DNA from: Candidatus Bathyarchaeota archaeon
GTDB taxonomy: Archaea; Thermoproteota; Bathyarchaeia; Bathyarchaeales; Bathycorpusculaceae
DNA length: 64,000 nt
Direction of reading: 5' to 3'
NCBI GenBank assembly: GCA_026014725.1
Contig: JAOZHV010000001.1
Location: 1 to 64,000 of the forward strand
A model generated the notes under the pieces. The model had not been told where the DNA came from. It did no database searches and worked only from the letters and a program-made list of their open reading frames with translations. This document shows positions 1 to 9,354 of the stretch, one piece after another. The stretch's first letter is position 1. Each line of letters starts with the position of its first letter. The position numbers were made by a program, and so were the translations under genes.

Positions 1-204
1 TTCCACAGCCACTGCAACGTTGTCTCCGAAATTGCATGCTTGAGCGAAAGCGTAGTCTGCTAGCGAAAAGATTGCGCCGCCATGCGTGAAGCCCAAAGCG
101 TTTGTGTGCAGTTTCTCAACTTTCATAGAAACTTTTGCGTACCCATCCCTAACTTCGACAAGCTTAATCCCTAATGCTTCTGCAAAATGATCTGTTCCCT
201 TCAT
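1..204 (-). CDS. PaaI-like hotdog acyl-CoA thioesterase, partial (C-terminus beyond the left edge)
   Basis: The 68 visible codons form the N-terminal half of a hotdog-fold thioesterase of the PaaI family. The family signature THGGAIFSLAD is present at residues 40-50; its HGG turn and the following Asp belong to the acyl-CoA hydrolysis site in characterised members. The ATG at 204-202 overlaps the livM stop codon in an ATGA arrangement, so it is translationally coupled and is the last visible gene of the minus-strand operon. With phenylacetate-CoA ligase and indolepyruvate oxidoreductase in the same cluster, arylacetyl-CoA or a related acyl-CoA is a plausible substrate; this is inference from context. 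Confidence 0.82.
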   Translation of the reverse strand, partial: MKGTDHFAEALGIKLVEVRDGYAKVSMKVEKLHTNALGFTHGGAIFSLADYAFAQACNFGDNVAVAVE

Positions 205-1331
205 TGTTTCTTCTCCCTCTCGAAAATGCGTCCCTTGACCAAGTCATTGAATAAATTACGAAGTTTAGGGCTTGTCCCTTTGAATTTATTGGGCAAAGAT
301 ATCAAACCTTTCGGCGCAAAAATGACAATTAAGACCAAAATGGCTCCAACTGTAATGTACGTAATTGGAGGCCCAACATTGCTAACTTGTGGGAAGTACG
401 AGCCAAGAGAAGAACGCAAAGCTTCAACCACTATTGGCAGCGCAACAATCTGCTGAATCGAAACAAAAAAGATAGAGCCGATTACTGGTCCAGCAACCGT
501 GCCTAACCCTCCTATAACGCTCATAATCAACGGCGTAAAAGAGTGGGCTGGAGAGAATATTGAATTATCAATGAGCCTGATGAAGTAGGCATATAACCCT
601 CCTGATATCCCCGCAAAAAAGGAGCTTATAACAAAAGCGATAAGCTTGTATTTTGCAGTGTTTATCCCAATCATCTTGGCCTCCGCTTCATTCCCATGAA
701 TAGCCTTGAACCCTAACCCTATCCTCGACTTCATAATTATGTACATTACAGTGATAGCCGCCACGGCAAAGAAAACTACCAAAACATAAAATGGATACCC
801 TTTAGGAACAAGAGTTGTCGTTGCATACCCATTAATGCCCTGAGTGATCCAGTCAAACTGACTCGACAAAGTTGCTGCGATGACTGAAAAACCAAAAGTA
901 ACCATAGCTAGATACCACGCCTTTAACCTTACACAGGTTAAACCTATCAACAAACCAATCGCAGCGGAAAGCAAACCGCCAACCAGAACCGCCAAAACCT
1001 GTATGCCGACCGATAAAGGTCCAACTGGCAATTGAGTTATACCCGCTAAGCTTGCTGCACTGTTGGCAATTGAACTCCCGATTATCGCTGAAGAAAACCC
1101 ACCTATACCCAAGAAGACAGCGTGACCCAGTGAACCTTGACCTGAGTTAGCAAGAAAGTTCCAGCTGGCAGCGTAGATCGTGAAAATTACGATAAGAGTC
1201 AAAACAGTTAAGAAAAAATTATCTCCGACAAAAACTGGAATAAGACCTAAAATGCTGAAGAAGCCAACAATAGACAAGAAGCCTTTTGAACGCAGAAAAG
1301 TGTAAATTGATTGTTTAAGTGACATTTTCAT
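201..1331 (-). CDS. livM: Branched-chain amino acid type ABC transporter permease LivM
   Basis: Polytopic inner-membrane permease of the LivHM type, 376 residues, with about eight to ten hydrophobic segments. The ATG at 1331 is preferred over a longer frame reaching 1412, because it overlaps the livH stop codon (ATGA) and gives a normal LivM N-terminus (MKMSLKQSIY). The EAxxxxxxGI loop characteristic of the family (GNEAEAKMIGIN) is visible around residues 215-225 and is where the ATPase subunit docks. It works with LivH, LivF, LivG and the binding protein to import amino acids or similar carboxylates. The last cytoplasmic segment is unusually basic. Substrate is not determined by sequence; the neighbouring aromatic-acid enzymes suggest aromatic as well as branched-chain amino acids. 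Confidence 0.9.
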   Translation of the reverse strand: MKMSLKQSIYTFLRSKGFLSIVGFFSILGLIPVFVGDNFFLTVLTLIVIFTIYAASWNFLANSGQGSLGHAVFLGIGGFSSAIIGSSIANSAASLAGITQLPVGPLSVGIQVLAVLVGGLLSAAIGLLIGLTCVRLKAWYLAMVTFGFSVIAATLSSQFDWITQGINGYATTTLVPKGYPFYVLVVFFAVAAITVMYIIMKSRIGLGFKAIHGNEAEAKMIGINTAKYKLIAFVISSFFAGISGGLYAYFIRLIDNSIFSPAHSFTPLIMSVIGGLGTVAGPVIGSIFFVSIQQIVALPIVVEALRSSLGSYFPQVSNVGPPITYITVGAILVLIVIFAPKGLISLPNKFKGTSPKLRNLFNDLVKGRIFEREKKQ

Positions 1332-2206
1332 TCTCCCTTCTCGCCGAATATTCCGTTCGGTCTGAGGACCAACACAACTATAAGTAGTGCGAAGGCAACA
1401 GCGCTTCCCCAAATCCCGCCGAAGAGCAAAGTTGCCAACTGCTCAGTGATACCGTACAGTAAACCACCGATGATTGCACCTTTAATGCTTCCTAAACCGC
1501 CCATTATTATGATGGCAAACGCTATGATTGTCGGCATGGCTCCGACCTGATAGTCAAACGAAAAAATTATACCGTATAACCCTCCAGCTACAGCGGCCAA
1601 TGCTGCGCCGATGGCGAAAGTAAGCATGTAAATTTTCTCAACGTTTATCCCCATGAGAAGTGCTGTGCTGTTTCTTTGACTGGTTGCTCTCATGGCTAAG
1701 CCCACTTTTGTTTTCTTAATCAAAAACCCAAAGGCTGCAAGTGTGGCAATCACCACAAATACGGCAACGACGCGGTCATAGGTGATGGAAAAGCTGCCGA
1801 AGTTTAGACTTAAGCCATAGAAAGGGCTAACAACCTGCTTGGAAGTAGCTCCCCAAATGAGCATAGCCGCATATTCAAAAATGTAAATCAACCCTAAACT
1901 TACAAAAATCTCGTTCAACTTGTCTGTACCAAGAACTTTGCGGAATGTTAATCTTTCAACAGCAATTCCCAAAAAAGCAACAACAATCATGGCGACTACG
2001 ATGGCCACGTATGCGTTCATTCCCGAGGAAAATGCTATTGTCCATGTCAGAAAAGCACCTAACATGAGCAGTTGTCCATGGGCAAAGTTAACTAGTTTCA
2101 TGACGCCAAAAATAATGTTTAACCCAGTTGCCAATAGTATGTAAACGCAGCCAATGGCGACACCCCAGACTAAAGTTAAGACGACTGTTGGAGCGGTTAT
2201 GTCCAT
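1328..2206 (-). CDS. livH: Branched-chain amino acid type ABC transporter permease LivH
   Basis: 292-residue hydrophobic permease. The N-terminal motif FGVMKLVNFAHGQLLMLGA is typical of LivH, and a GINVEKIY segment matches the ATPase-contact EAA loop. It starts at ATG 2206 behind an AGAGGATAAG ribosome-binding site, and its stop overlaps the livM start. LivH pairs with LivM to form the membrane channel of an importer fed by the periplasmic-type binding protein encoded just upstream. Family assignment is firm; substrate is inferred only from the cluster. Confidence 0.92.
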   Translation of the reverse strand: MDITAPTVVLTLVWGVAIGCVYILLATGLNIIFGVMKLVNFAHGQLLMLGAFLTWTIAFSSGMNAYVAIVVAMIVVAFLGIAVERLTFRKVLGTDKLNEIFVSLGLIYIFEYAAMLIWGATSKQVVSPFYGLSLNFGSFSITYDRVVAVFVVIATLAAFGFLIKKTKVGLAMRATSQRNSTALLMGINVEKIYMLTFAIGAALAAVAGGLYGIIFSFDYQVGAMPTIIAFAIIIMGGLGSIKGAIIGGLLYGITEQLATLLFGGIWGSAVAFALLIVVLVLRPNGIFGEKGE

Positions 2207-2311
2207 ATTTGAGCTTATCCTCTCTATAACGATTAATGGGTTGACATAAATTCTCCTGTTAACTATTTAAAATATGCTGGAAACAAAAGAAAAGAAGAGG
2301 TTTAAGATAAT

Positions 2312-3682
2312 TTACTGTCCAGGTTGATAGCCTGTTGGTAGCGTGAAGTCAGCTTGCTTTAGGTTGGTTCCGCTGATCGGTACCCAAACGATTTGTGAGG
2401 TAAGATGGTTGGTTGCTGCGTCCCATTTGAGTTGCTCAACGAAGGTTATAGGCTCAATTTCATGGTAGTTGACGCCTGTGCTGAAGCTTATTTTGCCTGT
2501 CTTTGTTGGGAACAACCTTTGGTCCAGATTTGTGTTTTCGATTGCATCTCTAACGGATGCTTTGTCAACTGTTCCTGCTCTCGTAATCGCGTCTTTAGCT
2601 ATGTAGAAAGCGTCATAGGTGCCTGCACCCATCATTCCAGGCATTACATGTGGATATAGTTGGTTGAACTTCTCTGTGTACGTCTGCACGGCTGTTGAGT
2701 ATGAGGGTTGCATGAAAGGGTTAAATCTCGACTCAAGAAGTTGACCGTTTCCAGTTTCGCCTAAGAGGTCATAGAATGCGGGGTCTTGATTGTTTTCAAT
2801 CACGATGTAAACAGTCTTTAAGCCGACATCGTTCCATCCTTGCTTTATTATTTGAGGTGATTTGTCTGGGTTGTCAACTACGAGCACTCCATCAGGTTTC
2901 GCGCTTGCCACCGCTGTCAAATCAGTCTGGTAATTGGTTGTTGCTGGGTCATAGCTTCTGTCTGCTACTAGGGTTATCGGTAAGCTTAGATTCTGTATCC
3001 AGTACTTTGTAGCTTGCTGAACACCTTGGCCGAATGCATCGTTCCTGTAGAGTATTGCAAGGTTGAAGTTTCGGTTTGGTGCAACCATGGGCTTCATCTC
3101 GTTGGCAAAGAATTCAACTACTGTTTTGCTGTAGTGGTAGGTTGTCGTGCAGTAATGGAACATGTAGCTCATTCCTTCGGCATCAGAAACACTATTGGGT
3201 CCATTTGGTCCAAAACCACCGTAGTTGCCTTGTGGGCCTCTTCGGGTGACTAGTTCGTTTGAGGCTCCAGTGATAATGAATGGGACTTTGTTATCAATGG
3301 CTACCATTTGGTTAGCAAGTGTGCCTGCGCTACCATACCCGCCTATGAGGAGGTCAACTTGGTCTGTTTCGACGGCTCTTGTTACTGGTGTGACTGCGTT
3401 GGCTGGGGCGTCGTTTATGGTGTCAGCAATTATGAGGGTTATGTTCACATTGGTGTGCCATTCATCGACATAGATACCACCTGCGTTATTTATCTCGTCT
3501 ACTGCCATGCGAGCGGCGCGCTCCATATCCTGGCCGATTGGTGAGCCTGATATTGGTGCAACTAGGCCTATCTTTATGTTTCTGGCTTCTGCTGATGGTG
3601 CTTTTGGTGCTAACTGCAAAGCTGCTACTGTTGCAACGATTATAATTATAGCTACGATTATGGCTATTATTTTCTTTTGCAA
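2312..3682 (-). CDS. LivK-like extracytoplasmic substrate-binding protein
   Basis: 456-residue type I periplasmic-binding-fold protein (Peripla_BP_6/ANF-receptor family). A hydrophobic N-terminal signal or anchor (about residues 4-25) precedes IKIGLVAPISGSPIGQDM, the usual first beta strand and ligand loop. The start is TTG at 3682, supported by an AGAGG site about 9 bases upstream. It captures ligand outside the membrane and delivers it to LivHM. It is longer than the bacterial LivK (about 370 residues), mostly in the C-terminal half. The gene sits between iorB and livH on the same strand, so transport and catabolism are probably co-expressed. Confidence 0.88.
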   Translation of the reverse strand: MQKKIIAIIVAIIIIVATVAALQLAPKAPSAEARNIKIGLVAPISGSPIGQDMERAARMAVDEINNAGGIYVDEWHTNVNITLIIADTINDAPANAVTPVTRAVETDQVDLLIGGYGSAGTLANQMVAIDNKVPFIITGASNELVTRRGPQGNYGGFGPNGPNSVSDAEGMSYMFHYCTTTYHYSKTVVEFFANEMKPMVAPNRNFNLAILYRNDAFGQGVQQATKYWIQNLSLPITLVADRSYDPATTNYQTDLTAVASAKPDGVLVVDNPDKSPQIIKQGWNDVGLKTVYIVIENNQDPAFYDLLGETGNGQLLESRFNPFMQPSYSTAVQTYTEKFNQLYPHVMPGMMGAGTYDAFYIAKDAITRAGTVDKASVRDAIENTNLDQRLFPTKTGKISFSTGVNYHEIEPITFVEQLKWDAATNHLTSQIVWVPISGTNLKQADFTLPTGYQPGQ

Positions 3683-3735
3683 ATTAAATCCTCTCTTTTT
3701 TATTCTCTCAATATCGAAGCAGTGTGTTAATAAAA

Positions 3736-4326
3736 TTAACTCTTTAACACGCTTTCTCTGCCTAGTTGGAAGGCTTTGAGGTTCAAATTGATGTATTTTT
3801 CCTTAAGCCTGCCCGCTATGGCTTGCTTGAAAGATTCACTCTTCACGGGAATTTGCGGAAGAGCCGAAAGCGCTCCCAAAAGAACCGTGTTAACAACCAG
3901 TAAGTTGCCTAACTGTTGCGCGATGCCTATGCCGTCTACTTCATAAACCTTGGCTTTAGCCCTAAGCATCGCCAGCAACTCCTCAGTTTTTTTAGGTTTA
4001 ACGCCAACTGTGGCGCAGCTTGGCGGAATATACTTCATGTTCACGATTACAGTGCCGTTTTTCTTTAGCATCGGCAGGGCTCTTGCAGTTTCAAGAATTT
4101 CAAAACCGACAATCGCGTCAGCTTTTCCTGTTTCGATGAGGGGGGATTCAACCTTGGCGCCGATTCGCGCGTACGCTACGATTGAACCGCCGCGCTGTGC
4201 CATGCCGTGAATTTCCGCTTTCGCCGCATCAAACCCGTCTATCATTGCCGCTTCACAGTAAATGTCACTTAGAACCACAACGCCTTGTCCACCTACACCG
4301 CTAAAAACAATGTCGAGGCTTTTCAT
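3736..4326 (-). CDS. iorB: Indolepyruvate ferredoxin oxidoreductase, beta subunit
   Basis: 196-residue gamma-type domain of 2-oxoacid:ferredoxin oxidoreductases. The opening DIVFSGVGGQGVVVLSDI and the HGMAQRGGSI motif are diagnostic for IorB. With IorA it oxidatively decarboxylates aryl pyruvates (from Trp, Phe and Tyr transamination) to arylacetyl-CoA, reducing ferredoxin. The ATG at 4326 overlaps the iorA stop (ATGA), indicating coupled translation and a 1:1 complex. Length is normal for the family. Confidence 0.94.
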   Translation of the reverse strand: MKSLDIVFSGVGGQGVVVLSDIYCEAAMIDGFDAAKAEIHGMAQRGGSIVAYARIGAKVESPLIETGKADAIVGFEILETARALPMLKKNGTVIVNMKYIPPSCATVGVKPKKTEELLAMLRAKAKVYEVDGIGIAQQLGNLLVVNTVLLGALSALPQIPVKSESFKQAIAGRLKEKYINLNLKAFQLGRESVLKS

Positions 4327-6515
4327 TTTTCCGTCTCCTTTATGGCTTCAAAGGGGCAGACAACTTGGCATACGCCGCACCCGTAGCAGAGCGTGCTGTC
4401 TATTTCGGCTCGTTCATTTGAGAGCGCGATGGCTGGGCAGCCGAAGGCTTTTACGCATACTCCGCAACCGTTGCATTTGTCGGTGACTTCTCTGGGTCTG
4501 CCTCTTTCGACAAGAAGCGGGCAGGCTCTTTGCGAAATAATAACTGATGGCGCGTTGTATTCCATGATTTCTCTTATCGCTTGGGTTGTGCCCTTAATGT
4601 CGTAGGGGTCAACGGTTACGATTTTTTCTATGCCAACCCCCTTCGCGATGTCTTGCAAACGAACAACTTTGGCGTCTGTGCCCATAGCAGTTTTCCCTGA
4701 ACCCGGAGTTGGCTGATGCCCAGTCATGGCGACGACGCTGTTATCCAAGATTATCACGCAAATGTTTGCTTTGTTATACACAGCGTTCAAAAGTCCTGGC
4801 ATGCCTGCGTGGAAGAACGTGGAGTCTCCGATAACCGCAAATGCCTTGTCTTTCACACCAGCATGAACCATCCCTGCGGCTTGAGCAATTCCAGCGCCCA
4901 TGCAAAGGCATGTTTGAACCGAGTTTACAGGCGGCAAAACACCCAGCGTATAACAGCCAATATCGCCAGTAACGATTTTATCGTCTGATTTACCAGTTAA
5001 ACTCAGTGCACTCTCTGGACACAGCGGAATACATTTTGGGTCGCCCCCACACATGTCGCACACTATTGCTTTGTGGCTGGTCGGATGCAGGGTTATGGCG
5101 CCGTATTTGCAGGCTTCTATACACCAATCACAGCCTTTGCATTTTTCTTCATCAACAATTATTGCGCCCGTTTTGCTGGATACGGCTAAGGCGTCTTCGG
5201 GGCAAGCGGTTATGCAGGGAGTATCTATGCATCCTTTGCAGGTTACTGCCGTGTTAAAGGTTTGTCCAATCCGAATCGAACGGATTCTTGATTTTAATGG
5301 GTTGAAGACTTTCTCTTTTTCATATGAGCAGACGTACTCGCAGATGTCACAGCCCACACATTTGTCATTGTCGCATTCAATGTGCTGGTTAACCATGTTC
5401 AAAGCGTAATAGAACGCTCGGTGAGGACAGCCAGGACAAAGGGCTGGCGGTCTGGGCGGCAGCTTCACAAGTTCTGGCTCTTCTGCTTTCTCTGTCAATT
5501 TTCGACTAGCTAGGGCTTTGCGTACGCTGTCGGGTGTTAACTCGCCGATTTCCTCTAAGCCTAACTGGTCTTTTCCTATTACGCGCAAGCCTAAGCGCTG
5601 AATGTTCTCTTCTAGATAGGGTCTTAGTTCTTCGATTACTATGAGTTTTTTAACTTTAAGTGCAAACCTTTTTACGATTTCTTGCGGGAAGGGGTAAACA
5701 AAACCCAGTTTTAGCCAAGAGAACTTTTTTGTGTCAAGCACTGAGCGGGCGTAGTAGTAGCCTACTCCGCTTCCTATGACGCCGATGTCGCTACCGTTGT
5801 CTTCAATGAAGTTGAATTTTGAGTGGTTGGCAAGTGTTTTAGCCTCTGCCATCTTCACCTCTAAAACTCGGTGCTGGCGAATGGCGTTTGATGGCACCAT
5901 AACCCATTTTGAACCGACCTTGTCGAATTCTGGCTTGCGTTTTAGTCTTTGGAAATCACCGAGTTTAACCTTGGCTTTGCTATGCGCAACTCTTGTTGTG
6001 AGACGGAGAATTACGGGCAGATGCAGTTTTTCGCTGATTTCAAAGGCTTCCTTTGCCATATCATGGGCTTCTTGCGGGTTCCCAGCGTCAAGCAGTGGCA
6101 GTTTTGCGTGAACAGCAAAGTAACGGGTGTCTTGCTCGTTTTGGCTACTGTGCAACGCTGGGTCATCACAGACGGCAATAACCATCCCGCCTTCAACGCC
6201 CGTGTAAGCCAAGGTCATGGCTGCGTCAGCGGCAACGTTAAGTCCAACATGCTTCATTGACGCTATAGAGCGCACGCCAGCCATGGAAGCACCAGCGGCA
6301 ACTTCCACAGCCACAATCTCGTTAACGCTCCACTCGGCATAGATATCTAATTCTTTAGCAACTTCGGCTATTGCTTCCAAAATTTCAGTTGCAGGCGTGC
6401 CTGGGTAAGAGGCTGCAACTTTAACGGTGGCTTCCACTGCCCCACGTGCAACTGCCTCATCTCCGTTAAGCAAGGCAAAACTGCCCGGCTTATCAACTGC
6501 AATCTTGGAAGTCAT
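4323..6515 (-). CDS. iorA: Indolepyruvate ferredoxin oxidoreductase, alpha subunit, with an internal polyferredoxin insertion
   Basis: 730 residues, longer than typical IorA (roughly 600-650). Domain order: pyruvate-ferredoxin-oxidoreductase N-terminal domain (1-180), middle domain (about 200-350), the LCPGCPHRAF motif (about 360), then about 130 inserted residues (378-508) with around sixteen cysteines in four 4Fe-4S-type clusters (CDNDKCVGCDICEYVC, CKGCIDTPCITACP, CKGCDWCIEAC, CDMCGGDPKCIPLC). The TPP-binding core then resumes at VTGDIGCYTLG, followed by the usual C-terminal 2[4Fe-4S] ferredoxin domain (about 675-730). SD and ATG at 6515 are clear. The core chemistry is thiamine-dependent oxidation of aryl pyruvates; the insertion should add electron-transfer clusters. 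Confidence 0.93.
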   Translation of the reverse strand: MTSKIAVDKPGSFALLNGDEAVARGAVEATVKVAASYPGTPATEILEAIAEVAKELDIYAEWSVNEIVAVEVAAGASMAGVRSIASMKHVGLNVAADAAMTLAYTGVEGGMVIAVCDDPALHSSQNEQDTRYFAVHAKLPLLDAGNPQEAHDMAKEAFEISEKLHLPVILRLTTRVAHSKAKVKLGDFQRLKRKPEFDKVGSKWVMVPSNAIRQHRVLEVKMAEAKTLANHSKFNFIEDNGSDIGVIGSGVGYYYARSVLDTKKFSWLKLGFVYPFPQEIVKRFALKVKKLIVIEELRPYLEENIQRLGLRVIGKDQLGLEEIGELTPDSVRKALASRKLTEKAEEPELVKLPPRPPALCPGCPHRAFYYALNMVNQHIECDNDKCVGCDICEYVCSYEKEKVFNPLKSRIRSIRIGQTFNTAVTCKGCIDTPCITACPEDALAVSSKTGAIIVDEEKCKGCDWCIEACKYGAITLHPTSHKAIVCDMCGGDPKCIPLCPESALSLTGKSDDKIVTGDIGCYTLGVLPPVNSVQTCLCMGAGIAQAAGMVHAGVKDKAFAVIGDSTFFHAGMPGLLNAVYNKANICVIILDNSVVAMTGHQPTPGSGKTAMGTDAKVVRLQDIAKGVGIEKIVTVDPYDIKGTTQAIREIMEYNAPSVIISQRACPLLVERGRPREVTDKCNGCGVCVKAFGCPAIALSNERAEIDSTLCYGCGVCQVVCPFEAIKETEK

Positions 6516-6525
6516 CTTTAAATCC

Positions 6526-7845
6526 TTACATTTTGCCCTTACGCAAGTCCAGAACCCGTTTTGCTTTGCCCTCTGTTCTTGGGAGTTCGCCTGGCTTTAC
6601 GATTTCCACTTCAGCGGTTATGCCTGTTACAATGTGGATTCTCTTTTGAATTTCGCTCTTGAGGGCGTTGATGTTTAGGTTCGGGTCTTTGGACGCTTTC
6701 TCAGATAATTCAACCTTAACAACGAAGGTGTCCAGTGCTCCTGGTCTATCTACAACTATAAGGTATTGAGTAGCCAGTTCTGAGAAGCACATTACTGCAA
6801 ACTCGATTTGCGAGGGGAAAACGTTTACTCCGCGGATAATGAGCATGTCATCTGATCTTCCATGAACTCGCATCATTCTGGCGTGGGTGCGTCCGCATTT
6901 GCATGGGGCAGTTTCTATTTTTGAGATGTCCCGTGTACGGTATCTGAGCATTGGCAACGCTGTTTTAGTCAGTGTTGTGAAGACTAGCTCCCCTTCTTCA
7001 CCAGGAGACAAAACCTCGCCCGTGTCAGGGTTTATGGTTTCAACGATAAAATGGTCTTCCCAAACATGTAATCCGTCATGCTCCTCACACTCCACGGAGA
7101 CACCTGGACCGCAAAGCTCGGTTAACCCGTAAATGTCAAAGGCTTGGATTCCAGTGTCTTTTTCTAGTCTTTCCCTAATTTTGTTTGACCATGGTTCAGC
7201 GCCGAACATGCCGATTCTGAGTTTGAGGTCTCTTCTGGGGTCGATGCCTTCTTGAGCCATGGTTTCTGCAAGATAAACCGCAAAACTTGGCGTGCACGCA
7301 AGGATGGTTGCGCCCAAGTCTTTCATGAGTTTAATTTGGCGCTGCGTCATGCCACCGCTTGCTGGAATAATTTTGGCTCCGATTTTTTGAGCGCCATAGT
7401 GGAAGCCTAAGCCGCCAGTGAATAAGCCGTAGCCGTAAGCAATGTGGATGACATCTTGGCGTCTGCCACCTACAGTATAGATAGAGCGCGCCATAAGTTC
7501 AGACCAGACATCCATGTCACTTTGCGTGTAGGCACCGATGATTGGGTTTCCAGTTGTTCCGCTGGAAGCATGAATCTCTACCACTTCGTCTGATTTGACT
7601 GTGACCATGCCGAACGGGTAGTTATCCCTCAAATCGTTTTTTACTGTAAAAGGAATTTTTTGTAGGTCCTCAAGAGAGCGTATGTCTTGAGGTTTCAGCC
7701 CTACGCTGTCAAACTTTTTGCGGTAAAAACTGCTGTTTTCATAGCAGTGCTTGACTTGTTCTTTGAGTTTTTTGAGTTGATAGTTTTTGAGTTCTTCAGT
7801 GTGCATGGTTTCTATTTTTTCGTTCCAGTACTTGCCATTGGCCAT
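6526..7845 (-). CDS. paaK: Phenylacetate-CoA ligase (AMP-forming)
   Basis: 439-residue ANL-superfamily adenylate-forming enzyme of the PaaK family. The P-loop-like motif SSGTTGNPI (A3) is at about residue 95, followed by YGLTELCGPG (A5) and YRTRD (A7), with the C-terminal lid domain. It activates phenylacetate or related aryl acids to CoA thioesters. Length matches archaeal and bacterial PaaK. It lies 10 bases upstream of iorA, whose product forms arylacetyl-CoA; the two may share a product pool, with this enzyme re-activating free acid taken up by the cell. Confidence 0.92.
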   Translation of the reverse strand: MANGKYWNEKIETMHTEELKNYQLKKLKEQVKHCYENSSFYRKKFDSVGLKPQDIRSLEDLQKIPFTVKNDLRDNYPFGMVTVKSDEVVEIHASSGTTGNPIIGAYTQSDMDVWSELMARSIYTVGGRRQDVIHIAYGYGLFTGGLGFHYGAQKIGAKIIPASGGMTQRQIKLMKDLGATILACTPSFAVYLAETMAQEGIDPRRDLKLRIGMFGAEPWSNKIRERLEKDTGIQAFDIYGLTELCGPGVSVECEEHDGLHVWEDHFIVETINPDTGEVLSPGEEGELVFTTLTKTALPMLRYRTRDISKIETAPCKCGRTHARMMRVHGRSDDMLIIRGVNVFPSQIEFAVMCFSELATQYLIVVDRPGALDTFVVKVELSEKASKDPNLNINALKSEIQKRIHIVTGITAEVEIVKPGELPRTEGKAKRVLDLRKGKM

Positions 7846-7864
7846 GATTCTGTCCCTCTCTCTT

Positions 7865-8569
7865 TTATAGGCCTAGATACACTTCTTTTATGTGACTATT
7901 AGATAAAAGTTCCCTACTCTTGCCTTCCAATATAATCTTTCCCTGCTCAAGAACATAGCCTCGGTCAGCCACGTTTAAACTGTCATGAATGTTTTGTTCC
8001 ACCAGCAAGACGGTTACGCCTTCTTCGTTGATTGTTCGCACAGTGTCGAGAACTTTCTCCACGATCATGGGTGCTAAACCCAGTGAGGGCTCATCTAAAA
8101 TTAACAGTTGCGGATTCGACATTAGGCTTCGACAGATAACCAGCATCTGCTGTTCGCCGCCGCTGAGTGTTTGCGCGAGTGATTTTTCCTTCTTTTTGAG
8201 CACTGGAAAGATTTCGTAGACTTTCTCTTTGTTTTCCATGACGCTTTTTTTGTCTTTTATGGTGTAAGCGCCAAGCAACAGGTTTTCTTCAACAGTCATG
8301 CGGGGAAAGATTTCTCTGCCCTCAGGAATCATAGTGAGTCCACGTTTGACTCGTTCGTAAGGGGGCAGTTTGCCTATGTCTTCGCCCTTAAACTTGATTG
8401 ACCCTGTTTTTGGCTGCAGAAAGCCCATGATGGTTTTGACGAGGGTGGTTTTTCCTGCACCGTTAGGTCCGATTATACTGACGATTTCTTTTTCGTTAAT
8501 CTTGAAAGTTACCTCTCTTAGAATCTGCACCAGTCCATAAGCAGCAGACAAGTTTTCTATTTCCAGCAC
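7865..8569 (-). CDS. livF: ABC transporter ATPase LivF
   Basis: 234-residue cytoplasmic ATPase. Walker A GPNGAGKTT (about residues 34-42), signature LSGGEQQ, Walker B LLILDEPSLGL and the H-loop are all intact. The short family-typical C-terminus VYLGL is present. It is one of the two nucleotide-binding subunits of the Liv-type importer; the permeases and binding protein are encoded downstream beyond paaK and iorAB. It is separated from livG by three bases. Confidence 0.93.
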   Translation of the reverse strand: MLEIENLSAAYGLVQILREVTFKINEKEIVSIIGPNGAGKTTLVKTIMGFLQPKTGSIKFKGEDIGKLPPYERVKRGLTMIPEGREIFPRMTVEENLLLGAYTIKDKKSVMENKEKVYEIFPVLKKKEKSLAQTLSGGEQQMLVICRSLMSNPQLLILDEPSLGLAPMIVEKVLDTVRTINEEGVTVLLVEQNIHDSLNVADRGYVLEQGKIILEGKSRELLSNSHIKEVYLGL

Positions 8570-8572
8570 GCC

Positions 8573-9316
8573 TTATTCTTCCTCCCCTGAAAGCAGAAAT
8601 CGCTTGCCTAAGTAAACCTTCACCACGTGCTGGTCGTTGCATACGTGTTGCGGTGTGCCTTCGCAGATTTTTTCGCCATGGTGCAATACGATAACTCTGT
8701 TGCAAAGCCCCATGATTACACGCATCACGTGCTCAACTATGAGTACCGTAACTCCTTGCTTGTTTATCTGTTTGATAAGTTCGATTGCCTCGTCACATTC
8801 TTTCGGTGTTAAACCCGTTAGCAACTCATCAAGTAAAAGCAGTTTAGGGTTTGTTGCGAGCGCCTTGGCAAGTTGAATTTTGCGCAGTTCAACAACGTTT
8901 AGGCTTTTCGCTGAAACACCAAACTTTTCTTTACTTAAACCCACAAAGCCCAAGAGCTCCTCAGCCCTCAGCAGGGCATCCGTTCTTTCTGTTGATTTTT
9001 CCTTGTTAAATAGTACACTTGTAAGTACATTTTCGACCGCGGTCATTTCGGGAAAAGACTGAACCGTTTGCGCTGTTTTGGTGATGCCTTTAGCGCAAAT
9101 TCGGTAAGGCGGAAGCTTAGAAATGTCCTCGTCTAAAAACAGGATTTGACCTGAATCAGGTTTGTAGACGCCGCTGATTAGGTTTAAGAGTGTGGATTTG
9201 CCTGACCCGTTGGGTCCAACAAGCCCTGCTATTTCACCGCTTTCTATCGTGAAATCGACGTTTTTTAGGGCTTGGAGTCCTCCGAAACGCTTGGAGACTT
9301 GGGTACATTTTAGCAA
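8573..9316 (-). CDS. livG: ABC transporter ATPase LivG
   Basis: 247-residue ATPase paired with LivF. Walker A GPNGSGKSTLLNL and Walker B LLLLDELLTGL are visible, and the C-terminal YLGKRFL is LivG-like. The signature region reads SLNVVELRKIQLAKAL, the divergent LivG form. The TTG at 9316 is chosen as start: a GGAGAAC site lies about 10 bases upstream, and the TATA box at 9355-9369 would place transcription start near 9336, downstream of the alternative GTG at 9352. It is the first gene of the minus-strand transport and catabolic operon. Confidence 0.88.
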   Translation of the reverse strand: MLKCTQVSKRFGGLQALKNVDFTIESGEIAGLVGPNGSGKSTLLNLISGVYKPDSGQILFLDEDISKLPPYRICAKGITKTAQTVQSFPEMTAVENVLTSVLFNKEKSTERTDALLRAEELLGFVGLSKEKFGVSAKSLNVVELRKIQLAKALATNPKLLLLDELLTGLTPKECDEAIELIKQINKQGVTVLIVEHVMRVIMGLCNRVIVLHHGEKICEGTPQHVCNDQHVVKVYLGKRFLLSGEEE

Positions 9317-9354
9317 ATTAGCTGTTCTCCGAATAGCAAACAAATATCCCACGT

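Noticed and set aside
1332-1412. Upstream extension of livM to 1412
   Set aside because: It lies wholly inside livH and gives a non-homologous leader; the ATGA overlap at 1328-1331 gives the usual start.
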